Source: Microbacteriaceae bacterium UBA4731
Lineage (GTDB): Bacteria; Actinomycetota; Actinomycetes; Actinomycetales; Microbacteriaceae
Assembly (NCBI GenBank): GCA_002404115.1
Contig: DHJB01000037.1
Location: 1-12,373 of the forward strand
Reading direction: 5' to 3'
DNA: 12,373 nucleotides
A model generated the notes under the pieces. That model had not been told where the DNA came from, made no database searches, and worked only from the letters and a program-made list of their open reading frames with translations. Position 1 is the first letter of the stretch, and each line of letters opens with the position of its first letter. Shown here piece after piece: positions 1-7,641 of the stretch. Both the position numbers and the translations under genes were made by a program.

Positions 1-1
1 C

Positions 2-1051
2 GTGATGGCCTGCCACCTCGCCGGGGTCACGACCGCCGTCGCCACCTGCGGGACATCCTTCGGCGTCGACCACATCAAGGTGCTCCGCCGCGTCCTCGGC
101 GACGACAGCGGCGTCGGCGAGGTCGTCTTCACGTTCGACCCGGATGCCGCCGGCCAGAAGGCCGCCATGCGCGCGTTCACCGAGGAGCAGCGTTTCTCCG
201 CGCAGACGTTCGTCGCCGTCGCGCCGGAGGGCCTCGACCCCTGCGACCTGCGACTGCACCGCGGCGATGACGCCGTGCGGCGCCTGATCGACTCGAAGAA
301 ACCCATGTTCGAGTTCATGATTCGCCAGATCCTCGGCCAGTACAACCTCGACACGGTCGAGGGGCGGGTCGCGGCGCTCCGCGCGGCGGCCCCGGTCGTC
401 AGCGACATCCGGGACCCGTCCCTGAGGCCCGGCTACACGCGCGAGTTGTCCCGGATGCTGGGCATCGACCTCGGGGAGGTCGGCAAGGCCGTGACGGCCG
501 CCGTGGGGCGCTCGCGCACCACCGACGCCGGGGCGAAGCGGCCGGATGCCGCCGTCGACGCCCCGCCGGTTGAGCAACCCTACTCGCTCGTCGAGCTGCC
601 GTCCGACCCGGTCACCCGGCTGGAACGGGACGGCCTGATGGCGATGCTTCAGTGCCCGGTCCTGATCGGCCCGGAGCTCATCGCGCGTGCCGTGCAGACG
701 AGCTTCGCGCATCCGTCGCTCTCGGTCGTCCGCGACGCGATTCAGGCCAGCCTGCCGCATGCACTGGAGACGGATTGGCTCGACCGTATTGTCGCCGAGG
801 TGCCGGAGCCGCTCGCCAACCTGGTGAAGCAGCTCGCGATGGCCCCGCTGCCCGAGCGCACGGAGCGCGAAGTCACCCGGTACGTCCGCGACATCACCGT
901 GGCGCTAGTCGATCGGGATCTGCTGCGGCAGAAGGCCGAACTGCTCGGCCGGCTGCAACGCACCGACCCGGCCAACCGCGACGTGTACACGATCCTCCAG
1001 CGCGAACTCGTGCGAGTCGAGGCCGAACGGCGCAATCTCCGTGAGGAGTGA
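2..1051 (+). CDS. dnaG: DNA primase DnaG, C-terminal part (5' end outside window)
   Basis: DnaG synthesises the RNA primers for chromosome replication and works with the DnaB helicase at the fork. Visible here is the second half of the TOPRIM catalytic domain. It starts inside a VMACHLAG segment, continues with TAVATCGTSFGVDHIKVLRR, and reaches the metal-binding DPDAAG motif at fragment residues 46-51, followed by QKAAMRAF. After it come the rest of the catalytic core and a C-terminal region of about 150 residues, the expected helicase-binding part. The first codon in frame is GTG, but it lies in the middle of the conserved domain, so the true start is upstream and about half the protein is missing. 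The frame is open to the TGA stop with no frameshift. No clear terminator follows. Recognition of the family is secure; only the 5' extent is unknown. Confidence 0.95.
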   Translation: MMACHLAGVTTAVATCGTSFGVDHIKVLRRVLGDDSGVGEVVFTFDPDAAGQKAAMRAFTEEQRFSAQTFVAVAPEGLDPCDLRLHRGDDAVRRLIDSKKPMFEFMIRQILGQYNLDTVEGRVAALRAAAPVVSDIRDPSLRPGYTRELSRMLGIDLGEVGKAVTAAVGRSRTTDAGAKRPDAAVDAPPVEQPYSLVELPSDPVTRLERDGLMAMLQCPVLIGPELIARAVQTSFAHPSLSVVRDAIQASLPHALETDWLDRIVAEVPEPLANLVKQLAMAPLPERTEREVTRYVRDITVALVDRDLLRQKAELLGRLQRTDPANRDVYTILQRELVRVEAERRNLREE

Positions 1052-1075
1052 TCCGCGGCAAGGTTGCGGCTCGGT

Positions 1076-1097
1076 AAAGATGCGCGAAAGATGCACG
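1076..1097. repeat. 11-base tandem direct repeat upstream of the peptide transporter operon
   Basis: Two adjacent copies of AAAGATGCRCG (1076-1086 and 1087-1097) differ at one base, G or A at the ninth position. The period of 11 bases is about one DNA helical turn, so both copies would face the same side of the helix. It lies 128 bases before the lipoprotein start, in the only long gap upstream of that operon. A tandem activator or repressor site is possible, but no matching regulator is recognised and chance slippage cannot be excluded. Confidence 0.4.
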
Positions 1098-1136
1098 CTC
1101 CAGCTACGGCGAGCCATTCATTCTGTGCTAGTTCTA

Positions 1137-1152
1137 TGCATACAGCAATGCA
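1137..1152. promoter_or_regulatory. Short inverted repeat, possible operator
   Basis: TGCAT (1137-1141) and ATGCA (1148-1152) form perfect 5-base arms around a 6-base centre. It sits in the upstream region of the peptide transporter operon, overlapping the weak -35 position of the promoter candidate at 1139-1168. The placement would suit a repressor site, but the arms are short and the statistical support is weak. Confidence 0.25.
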
Positions 1153-1168
1153 CGGCTGCCGCTACCCT
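1139..1168 (+). promoter_or_regulatory. Candidate promoter of the peptide transporter operon (weak)
   Basis: A TACCCT hexamer at 1163-1168 fits the actinobacterial TANNNT -10 pattern. At 18 bases upstream, CATACA (1139-1144) matches the TTGACA consensus at only three positions. Transcription would begin near 1175 and give a leader of about 50 bases containing the ribosome-binding site. This is the best candidate seen in the 173-base gap, but it is not strong. Confidence 0.22.
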
Positions 1169-1184
1169 GCGCATCCGTGGATGG

Positions 1185-1211
1185 AACACCTACAGGAAAC
1201 ACCTACAGGAA
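1185..1211 (+). repeat. 13-base tandem duplication at the ribosome-binding region
   Basis: The unit AACACCTACAGGA begins at 1185 and again at 1198, giving two perfect copies plus one extra A. The second copy runs into AGGAAGAGG (1207-1215), which is the ribosome-binding site of the lipoprotein gene. The first copy carries a second, weaker AGGAAA. The pattern looks like a replication-slippage duplication in the 5' untranslated leader. Confidence 0.75.
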
Positions 1212-1224
1212 GAGGTATACGGAT

Positions 1225-2865
1225 ATGACGTCCGCATCCACTAACCGCAAGCGCGCACTCGCCGCTGCAGCGACCTTCGCTGCCGCAGCACTCGTCCTTG
1301 CCGGCTGCTCCGCCGGCGGCACGACCGGCGGCAGCACCACCAAGACCGGCGGCCCCCTCACCATCGGGACCACCGACAAGGTCACCACCCTCGACCCGGC
1401 CGGTTCCTACGACAACGGCTCGTTCGCCGTTCAGAACCAGGTCTTCCCGTTCCTGATGAACACGCCGTACGGCAGCCCCGACGTGCAGCCCGACATCGCG
1501 ACGAAGGCCGAGTTCACCGCGCCGACCGAGTACACCGTCACCCTGAAGCCGGGCCTGAAGTTCGCCAACGGCCACGACCTCACGGCGTCCGACGTCAAGT
1601 TCAGCTTCGACCGCCAGCTCAAGATCGCCGCGGACAACGGACCGTCCTCGCTGCTCTACAACCTCGCCAGCACGGATGCCAAGGACGACACCACCGTCGT
1701 CTTCCACCTCAAGGCAGCCAACGACCAGATCTTCCCGCAGATCCTGTCCAGCCCGGCCGGCCCGATCGTCGACGAAGAGTCCTTCTCGGCGACCGCGGTC
1801 ACACCCGACCAGGACATCGTCAAGGCGAAGGCCTTCGCCGGCCAGTACACGATCACCAGCTACGACTTCAACAACCTGATCGGGTACAAGGCGAACAAGG
1901 ACTACCAGGGCCTTCTCGGCCCGGCGAAGACCGACGTCATCAACGTCAAGTACTACGCCGAATCGTCCAACCTGAAGCTCGACGTGCAGGAAGGCAACAT
2001 TGACGTTGCATTCCGCAGCCTGTCGGCAACCGACATCGACGACCTGCGCGGCAACGACAAGGTCAAGGTCGTCGACGGCCCGGGTGGAGAAATCCGCTAC
2101 ATCGTCTTCAACTTCGACACGCAGCCGTACGGTGCGAAGACCGCTGAGGCCGACCCGGCCAAGGCTCTCGCCGTTCGCCAGGCAGCCGCCGACCTCGTCG
2201 ACCGCGACGAGCTCGCCAAGCAGGTCTACAAGGGCACCTACACCCCGCTGTTCTCCTACGTTCCCGACGGCCTGACCGGCGCCACGAAGTCCCTCCAGGG
2301 TCTCTACGGCGACGGCAAGGGTGCCCCGGATGCCGCCAAGGCGACGGCAACCCTCGAAAAGGCCGGTGTGACGGTTCCGATCGCGCTCAACCTGCAGTAC
2401 AACACGGACCACTACGGCCCGGGTTCGTCTGACGAGTACGCACTCGTCAAGGACCAGCTGGAAGCCTCCGGCCTGTTCAAGGTGAACCTGCAGTCGACCG
2501 AGTACGTGCAGTACGTCAAGGACCGCACCTCCGACGTGTACCCGGCCTACCAGCTCGGCTGGTTCCCGGACTACTCCGACGCTGACAACTACCTGACGCC
2601 GTTCTTCCTGAATGACAACTTCGTGAAGAACCACTACAAGGACCAGGCCGTCAACGACCTGATCCTGAAGCAGGCTGTCACGGCCGACCCCGCTGCGCGC
2701 ACCAAGCTCATCGAGGAAATCCAGGACGAGGTCGCCGCCGAGCTGCCGACGCTCCCGCTGCTCCAGGGTGCCCAGGTTGCCGTGACGGGGACCGATGTGA
2801 CCGGAACGACCGACACGCTTGACGCGTCGTTCAAGTTCCACTACGGGGCTTTGGCCAAGGGTTAA
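1225..2865 (+). CDS. Peptide-type ABC transporter substrate-binding lipoprotein (family 5)
   Basis: This is an extracytoplasmic solute-binding protein of the SBP_bac_5 (DppA/OppA) family, which captures oligopeptides or related solutes and delivers them to the membrane permeases. With the ATG at 1225 the product has 546 residues. It starts with a basic n-region (NRKR, 7-10), a hydrophobic stretch, and the lipobox LAGC, so Cys28 would be lipidated and anchor the protein outside the membrane. A Gly/Thr/Ser-rich linker follows. Family motifs include LKFANGHDLTASDVKFSFDR at 111-130 and GWFPDYSDADNYL around 445-457. The ATG is preferred to an upstream in-frame GTG at 1177 because AGGAAGAGG lies 9 bases before it and it gives a normal signal peptide. 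It is the first gene of the importer operon. The substrate cannot be read from the sequence; peptide is the family default. Confidence 0.9.
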   Translation: MTSASTNRKRALAAAATFAAAALVLAGCSAGGTTGGSTTKTGGPLTIGTTDKVTTLDPAGSYDNGSFAVQNQVFPFLMNTPYGSPDVQPDIATKAEFTAPTEYTVTLKPGLKFANGHDLTASDVKFSFDRQLKIAADNGPSSLLYNLASTDAKDDTTVVFHLKAANDQIFPQILSSPAGPIVDEESFSATAVTPDQDIVKAKAFAGQYTITSYDFNNLIGYKANKDYQGLLGPAKTDVINVKYYAESSNLKLDVQEGNIDVAFRSLSATDIDDLRGNDKVKVVDGPGGEIRYIVFNFDTQPYGAKTAEADPAKALAVRQAAADLVDRDELAKQVYKGTYTPLFSYVPDGLTGATKSLQGLYGDGKGAPDAAKATATLEKAGVTVPIALNLQYNTDHYGPGSSDEYALVKDQLEASGLFKVNLQSTEYVQYVKDRTSDVYPAYQLGWFPDYSDADNYLTPFFLNDNFVKNHYKDQAVNDLILKQAVTADPAARTKLIEEIQDEVAAELPTLPLLQGAQVAVTGTDVTGTTDTLDASFKFHYGALAKG

Positions 2866-2876
2866 TCAGTTCAATG

Positions 2877-2894
2877 ACTAGAGTCTTCTCTAGT
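2877..2894 (+). other. Perfect 7-bp hairpin after the binding-protein gene
   Basis: ACTAGAG (2877-2883) and CTCTAGT (2888-2894) pair perfectly around a TCTT tetraloop, 11 bases after the lipoprotein stop codon. There is no T tract, so it is not a classical terminator. A role in stabilising the 3' end of the lipoprotein message is plausible, because in such operons the binding protein usually must be made in excess over the permeases. Confidence 0.55.
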
Positions 2895-2902
2895 TCGGTA
2901 AG

Positions 2903-2940
2903 CGGGGGTGCCCGGCGTAATTCTTCGCTGGGTGCCCCCG
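2903..2940 (+). terminator. GC-rich stem-loop between binding protein and permease, probable partial terminator
   Basis: The arms CGGGGGTGCCC (2903-2913) and GGGTGCCCCCG (2930-2940) pair over 11 positions with two G-U wobbles, around a 16-base loop. It is followed by ACTCTTTG, a poor T tract, so termination should be incomplete. It is the second of two hairpins in the only gap within the operon. Together they fit attenuation or mRNA-end protection that lowers permease expression relative to the lipoprotein. Confidence 0.6.
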
Positions 2941-2964
2941 ACTCTTTGCAATCGTGAGGTAAGC

Positions 2965-4059
2965 ATGACCACTGTGGCACCGTCGCCATCAGCCCCGGCC
3001 GCTCGGCCAGCTGAGCGCACAAAGAAATCTTCTTCGGGCGGTGGAATCGGCCGGTATCTGCTGATCCGCTTTCTCCTCATCTTCCCGACCATCTTCATCC
3101 TCGTCTCCATGGTCTTCTGGCTCATGCGCACGACCGGTGACCCGATCACGGCAGCCCTCGGCGGCCGGCTGGGTCCGGAGCAGCTGGCCGAACGCATCCA
3201 CGCGGCCGGGTACGATCGACCGATCCTGGTGCAGTACTTCGAATACCTCGGCCAGATCTTCACCGGTAACTTCGGCACGACGATCAGCACCAACAAGCCG
3301 GTCCTCGACGTGCTGACCACCTACGGTGTGGCCACCGCCGAACTCGCCTTCTACGGGCTCATCGTCGCGTTCATCGTCGGCATCCCGCTCGGCATGGTCG
3401 CCGCCTACTGGCGCGACAAGGCACCGGATGCCTTCCTGCGCATCTTCGCCATCCTCTGCTACGCCACCCCGGTGTTCTTCTCCGGGCTGCTCTTCAAGCT
3501 CGTCTTCTCGGTCTGGTTCAAGGTGCTCCCCGTTGCCGGTCGGGCGACGACCGGTTCGGAGCTGCAAATGCAGCTGTTGCCGGGCAAGACGGGCGTCTAC
3601 ACGATCGACGCCTTCCAGACGGGCGACCCGGCCGTGATCAGCGACGTGCTCGCGCACGCCATTCTTCCCGCGCTCGCGCTCGGCCTGCTCACCGCCGGCG
3701 TCTTCCTGCGCCTCGTGCGCACGAACCTGATCGGCACGCTGGGCACCGACTACGTCGACGCAGCCCGCTCCCGCGGCGTCAGCGAGTTCCGCCTGGTGCG
3801 CAAGCACGCCTACCGGCCGGCGCTCATCCCGATCATCACGGTCATCGGACTTCAGATCGCCCTGCTGCTCGGTGGTGCGGTGCTGACCGAGACGACCTTC
3901 GAATGGAAGGGCCTGGGCTTCATGCTCTCCGAATTCCTCAAGGCACGCGACTTCGTGGCAGTGCAGGGCATTGTCGCCCTGCTGGCCGTGATCGTGGCGC
4001 TGTCCAACTTCATCGTCGACATCGTTGCCGCGATCATCGACCCGAGAGTGAGGTACTGA
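2965..4059 (+). CDS. Peptide ABC transporter permease, DppB/OppB type
   Basis: This is one of the two inner-membrane subunits that form the transport channel. The product has 364 residues. After a Pro/Ala/Lys-rich cytoplasmic tail (1-28) there are about six membrane segments, near 31-53, 124-147, 158-183, 230-252, 289-309 and 332-357. The region around 60-110 (RTTGDPITAALGG, then YDRPILVQYFEYLGQIFTGNFG) is typical of DppB proteins. The cytoplasmic coupling loop (EAA loop) that docks on the ATPase is seen as DYVDAARSRG through PALIP, at 262-289. The ATG at 2965 follows GTGAGG closely; an upstream in-frame GTG at 2908 lies inside the intergenic hairpin and is unlikely. The next permease starts 2 bases after the stop. 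Family assignment is secure; the substrate is not determined. Confidence 0.92.
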   Translation: MTTVAPSPSAPAARPAERTKKSSSGGGIGRYLLIRFLLIFPTIFILVSMVFWLMRTTGDPITAALGGRLGPEQLAERIHAAGYDRPILVQYFEYLGQIFTGNFGTTISTNKPVLDVLTTYGVATAELAFYGLIVAFIVGIPLGMVAAYWRDKAPDAFLRIFAILCYATPVFFSGLLFKLVFSVWFKVLPVAGRATTGSELQMQLLPGKTGVYTIDAFQTGDPAVISDVLAHAILPALALGLLTAGVFLRLVRTNLIGTLGTDYVDAARSRGVSEFRLVRKHAYRPALIPIITVIGLQIALLLGGAVLTETTFEWKGLGFMLSEFLKARDFVAVQGIVALLAVIVALSNFIVDIVAAIIDPRVRY

Positions 4060-4061
4060 TC

Positions 4062-5105
4062 ATGACCTCGACACCCGACCTGACCGGCACCCGCAAGGGC
4101 AGCCTGTTCTCCCGCCTTCCCGTCGTGCACCAGCTGAGGCAGAGCGTCGGCCTCCAGCGCGGGATGCTCGTCGCCGGCCTGATCATCACCGGACTCTTCG
4201 TGGTGACCGCGATCTTCGCTCCCGTCCTCGCGCCGTTCGGCTACAGCCAGCTGCGCGACGCTGCCGGCGCGTTCGGCGCCCAGCAGGCCCCGGGCGGCGC
4301 GCACGTGCTCGGCACGACCGTCGGCGGCTACGACGTGCTCTCCCGCGTGATCTGGGGAGCGCAGACCGCGCTCTTCGTCATCGTTGTCGCCGTCATCCTG
4401 TCGATCTTCGCCGGTGTGGCCCTCGGCCTTGTCTCCGGATACTTCGGCGGCTGGCTCGACCGCGTCCTCGTGGTCGTCTGCGACGCCGTGTACGCGTTCC
4501 CGTCGCTGCTGCTCGCCATCGTCATGTCGATCGTGATCTCCGGCGGAAAGTCGAACCTGATCGGCGGCGTCCTCGCCGCGGCCATCTCGATCACCGTTGT
4601 GTTCATCCCGCAGTACTTCCGGGTGATTCGCGCCGAGACGGTGCGCATCAAGGCGGAGGCGTACGTGGAGTCCGCTCGCGTGCTCGGCGCCAGCAACAGC
4701 CGCATCATGTCCCGGCATGTGCTGCGCAACGCCACGCGCACGCTGCCGCTGATCTTCACGCTCAACTCCTCCGAGGCCATCCTGACCCTCGCGGGCCTCG
4801 GCTTCCTCGGCTTCGGCATCGAGCCGTCCGCCGCGTCTGAGTGGGGCTACGACCTCAACAAGGCGCTGTCGGATGTCACGAGCGGAATCTGGTGGACGGC
4901 TCTGTTCCCCGGCCTCGCAATCGTGCTCGTCGTGCTCGGCATCACCCTCGTCGGCGAGAGCCTCAATGACCTCGCCGACCCGCGCCTGCGCGGTCGCCGT
5001 GCGGTCGCCCAGGCGGCCGGCGTGGTCGCCCAAACCTCGGTCGTGCCTGGCGGCACACTCGGCGCCGGCCTTGGCGGAATTGACGGCTTGGAGACCTCCT
5101 CATGA
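4062..5105 (+). CDS. Peptide ABC transporter permease, DppC/OppC type
   Basis: This is the partner channel subunit. The product has 347 residues, with a first membrane segment near 34-58. The DppC signature LGTTVGGYDVLSRVIWGAQTA follows at 83-103, then about five more membrane segments. The EAA coupling loop AYVESARVLGASNSRI lies at 200-215, followed by LRNATRTLPL. The C-terminal LVGESLNDLADPRLR (296-310) is the usual family ending, but here about 37 more Ala/Gly/Val-rich residues follow. The ATG at 4062 has GAGG eight bases upstream, inside the end of the preceding permease gene. The frame remains open far upstream, but only this start gives the standard N-terminus. Its stop overlaps the next start (ATGA), so the ATPase is translationally coupled. 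Confidence 0.92.
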   Translation: MTSTPDLTGTRKGSLFSRLPVVHQLRQSVGLQRGMLVAGLIITGLFVVTAIFAPVLAPFGYSQLRDAAGAFGAQQAPGGAHVLGTTVGGYDVLSRVIWGAQTALFVIVVAVILSIFAGVALGLVSGYFGGWLDRVLVVVCDAVYAFPSLLLAIVMSIVISGGKSNLIGGVLAAAISITVVFIPQYFRVIRAETVRIKAEAYVESARVLGASNSRIMSRHVLRNATRTLPLIFTLNSSEAILTLAGLGFLGFGIEPSAASEWGYDLNKALSDVTSGIWWTALFPGLAIVLVVLGITLVGESLNDLADPRLRGRRAVAQAAGVVAQTSVVPGGTLGAGLGGIDGLETSS

Positions 5106-6790
5106 ACAACGTCCTGACCATCACTGACCTGGGCATCTCATTCGCCACCGATGCCGGCGCGGTCAAGGCCGTCGACGGCGTCAGCCTGAACGTCGCCCCC
5201 GGCGAAGTCCTCGCGATCGTGGGGGAGAGCGGCAGCGGCAAGACCGTCACCGCCAAGACCATCCTCGGCCTGCTGCCGGAGACGGCGACGGCGCACGGCG
5301 CCGTCGTCCTCAGCAGCAAGGACGGCCGTTCCCAGCACGACATCATCTCGCTCGGCAAGCAGCAGCTGCGCCAGGTGCGCGGTACCGACGTGTCGATGGT
5401 GTTCCAGGAGCCGTCCACGGCCCTGAACCCGGTCTACACCGTGGGCTGGCAGATCGCCGAAGGCATCCGTGCCCACGGCGAATTCAGCCGCAAGGAGGCG
5501 AAAGCCAAGGCCATCGAGATCCTCGGACGGGTTGGCATCCCCGACCCGCAGACGCGGGTCAACTACTACCCGCACCAGTTCTCCGGCGGCCAGAAGCAGC
5601 GCGTTGTCATTGCCATGGCCCTCGTGCTCGACCCCGGCCTCATCGTCGCCGACGAGCCGACCACGGCGCTGGACGTGACCGTGCAGGCGGAGATCCTCGA
5701 CCTCCTGCGGCGCTGTCGCGACGAGTTCGGCACCGCCATCGTGCTGATCACCCACAACATGGGTGTCGTCGCCGACCTGGCCGACCGAGTTGCCGTCATG
5801 TACGAGGGCAAGGTCGTCGAAGAGGCCCCGGCGCAGGTCCTGTTCAGTTCGCCGCAGCACGAGTACACGAAGAAGCTGCTCGCTGCCGTGCCGCACGTCG
5901 GGCAGGGCATCGTCCGTGCCAAGGCCAGGGCCGAAGCGCGCGAGCCGGGCTGGGCGCAGCTGCCGCCCGTCGTCGTCGCCGACAACCTGCGGATCGAGTA
6001 TCCGGGCCGGTTCGGCCGCGCCGGCTTCGTCGCCGTTGACGGCGTCAGCTTCGCGATCCGACCGGGCGAGGTGCTCGGCCTGGTCGGCGAGAGCGGATCG
6101 GGCAAGACCACGATTGGTCGGGCCATCGCCGGTCTGACCCGCGTCACCGGCGGTTCGCTCACCGTTCTCGGCCACGAGATGAACGGCTTCAAGGAACGGG
6201 AGTTCAAGAAGCTGCGCAGCGACATCGGTTTCGTCTTCCAGGACCCCGCGTCGAGCTTCAACCCGCTGCTGACGATCGCCGACTGCGTCGCAGAGCCGCT
6301 CGTCGTGCACGGTCGCGCGGCCAACCCCGGTGCGGCGCGCAAGCGCGTCAACGAGCTGCTCGAGGCCGTGCAGCTGCCCAAGGCGTTCGGCGACCGCTAC
6401 CCGCACGAGTTGAGCGGCGGTCAGCGCCAACGCGCAAGCCTGGCGAGGGCCCTGGCCCTCGAGCCGACCCTGCTCATCGCCGACGAGCCGACCTCTGCGC
6501 TGGATGTCTCGGTGCAGGCCCGCGTGCTCGAACTGTTCGCAGAGCTCCAGCGGGAGTTCGGTTTCGCCGCGCTCTTCATCAGCCACGACCTCGCCGTCGT
6601 CGACATCCTCGCCGACCGCATCGCCGTGCTCTACAAGGGCCAACTGGTCGAAGAGGGCACGGGCGCCGAGGTGCTCGGCGCGCCGAAGGACCCGTACACC
6701 CAGCGGCTGCTCGCCTCGCTGCCCGTTCCGGATCCGGCCGAACAGGCCCATCGCCGGGAGGGACTCCGCAAGCTGCGTGCGGCAGGATAG
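5102..6790 (+). CDS. Fused double ATP-binding protein of the peptide importer (DppD-DppF type)
   Basis: This cytoplasmic ATPase powers the importer, with both nucleotide-binding domains in one chain of 562 residues. Domain 1 has the Walker A GESGSGKT (41-48), Q-loop Gln102, signature SGGQKQR (161-167), Walker B with ADEP (183-186), and switch His218 in LITHNM. It ends with the oligopeptide-family tail PQHEYTKKLLAAVP (251-264). Domain 2 has Walker A GESGSGKT (329-336), Gln380, signature LSGGQRQR (437-444), ADEP (460-463), SALD, and switch His495 in FISHDL, then the tail KDPYTQRLLASLP (529-541). All catalytic motifs are intact in both halves. The ATG overlaps the stop of the DppC gene. In many bacteria the two halves are separate genes, but fusions are common in actinobacteria. 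The function is secure. Confidence 0.95.
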   Translation: MNNVLTITDLGISFATDAGAVKAVDGVSLNVAPGEVLAIVGESGSGKTVTAKTILGLLPETATAHGAVVLSSKDGRSQHDIISLGKQQLRQVRGTDVSMVFQEPSTALNPVYTVGWQIAEGIRAHGEFSRKEAKAKAIEILGRVGIPDPQTRVNYYPHQFSGGQKQRVVIAMALVLDPGLIVADEPTTALDVTVQAEILDLLRRCRDEFGTAIVLITHNMGVVADLADRVAVMYEGKVVEEAPAQVLFSSPQHEYTKKLLAAVPHVGQGIVRAKARAEAREPGWAQLPPVVVADNLRIEYPGRFGRAGFVAVDGVSFAIRPGEVLGLVGESGSGKTTIGRAIAGLTRVTGGSLTVLGHEMNGFKEREFKKLRSDIGFVFQDPASSFNPLLTIADCVAEPLVVHGRAANPGAARKRVNELLEAVQLPKAFGDRYPHELSGGQRQRASLARALALEPTLLIADEPTSALDVSVQARVLELFAELQREFGFAALFISHDLAVVDILADRIAVLYKGQLVEEGTGAEVLGAPKDPYTQRLLASLPVPDPAEQAHRREGLRKLRAAG

Positions 6791-6795
6791 AGCGC

Positions 6796-7641
6796 ATGAC
6801 ACGCGGCGAGGTACCCGTCTATCCGATCACGACGAGTGACCTGACGATCGAGTACCCGCCGCATGGCGCGAGCCCGGCCTTCGTGGCCGTGCACGGGCTC
6901 ACGCTGCGCCTCAAGCAGGGCGAAGTGCTCGGTCTGCTCGGCGAGAGCGGCTCCGGGAAGAGCACCCTCGCCCGGGTGCTCTCCGGCGCGGCCTTCGCGG
7001 GTGGTTTCGGCGACGTGCGACCGCAGATCACCGGGGGAGAGGCCACCGTGCTCGGCGTGCCGCTGCGCCGGATCAACCGGCGCCGGCTCGCGGCCGTCAC
7101 GTACGGCGTCGGTCTGCTGGCCCAGGATGCCGCCGAAACGCTCCCGTCGACGATGACCGTCGCCGAGACCGTCGCAGAGCCGGTGCTCGACCGGGACAAT
7201 CGCTTCAACCGCCGCGCGCTCGAAACGAGGGTCGCCACCATGGTGGACGCGGTGCGCCTGCCGCTGGCCGTGCTGGGCAAGTTCCCTTACGAGCTCAGCG
7301 GCGGGCAGCGCCAGCGCGTCGCCCTGGCCAGGGCGCTCGTGTTCGGGCCCTCGCTGCTCATCGCCGACGAGCCGACCGCCGGCGTCGACGTGACGGTGCG
7401 CAACGCCGTGATCGACCTGATCGGCGAGCTGCAGCGGGAACGGTCGTTCTCAGCGCTCGTGATCAGCAGCGACCTGGCGGTTCTCCGCCGGGTAGCCGAC
7501 CGGATCGGGGTGATGTACCAGGGCGTGCTGGTCGGGCTCGGCACCATCGACGAGGTGTTCGCCGACCCCTGGCATCCGTATGTCGCCGGCCTGGGTGCCG
7601 CGCTGACCGGTGGATCCGTCGGCGAGAGACCAGCCGAATGA
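6796..7641 (+). CDS. Third, separate ABC ATP-binding protein with degenerate H-loop
   Basis: This is a 281-residue ATPase of the oligopeptide/nickel ABC family, starting 5 bases after the fused ATPase stop. Walker A GESGSGKS (49-56), Gln110 of the Q-loop, signature LSGGQRQR (167-174) and Walker B LLIADEP (187-193) are intact. Three places differ from the fused ATPase. The switch histidine is Ser225 (VISSDLAVL instead of ISHDLAVV). The D-loop is AGVD instead of SALD. The segment after the Q-loop reads QDAAETLPS instead of QDP..SxNP. The family tail DPWHPYVAGL (257-266) is present. Loss of the H-loop His usually slows ATP hydrolysis strongly in ABC proteins, so this subunit may bind ATP but hydrolyse it poorly. 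Its role beside a complete double ATPase is unclear: it could be regulatory, an alternative partner, or simply redundant. Its stop overlaps the next start (ATGA). Confidence 0.88.
   Translation: MTRGEVPVYPITTSDLTIEYPPHGASPAFVAVHGLTLRLKQGEVLGLLGESGSGKSTLARVLSGAAFAGGFGDVRPQITGGEATVLGVPLRRINRRRLAAVTYGVGLLAQDAAETLPSTMTVAETVAEPVLDRDNRFNRRALETRVATMVDAVRLPLAVLGKFPYELSGGQRQRVALARALVFGPSLLIADEPTAGVDVTVRNAVIDLIGELQRERSFSALVISSDLAVLRRVADRIGVMYQGVLVGLGTIDEVFADPWHPYVAGLGAALTGGSVGERPAE

Noticed and set aside
1052..1075. Terminator directly after dnaG
   Set aside because: Only a 4-base CCGC/GCGG pairing is visible and there is no T tract, so it is not supported.
1177..1224. Upstream GTG start for the binding lipoprotein
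   Set aside because: It would add 16 polar residues before the signal peptide and translate through the ribosome-binding site. The ATG at 1225 has correct spacing and a normal lipoprotein signal.
1162..2841. Long open antisense frame opposite the binding-protein gene
   Set aside because: It is a by-product of strong G/C third-position bias. Its product is a low-complexity Val/Gly/Arg/Leu-rich sequence with no recognisable motif, and the + strand gene has clear family motifs.
2908..2964. Upstream GTG start for the DppB-type permease
   Set aside because: It would place 19 extra codons inside the intergenic stem-loop, and the ATG at 2965 has its own GTGAGG site just upstream.
5138..6802. Long open antisense frame opposite the fused ATPase gene
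   Set aside because: Same compositional effect. The product is Arg/Asp/Gly-rich without domain motifs, and the sense strand carries two full sets of ABC ATPase motifs.
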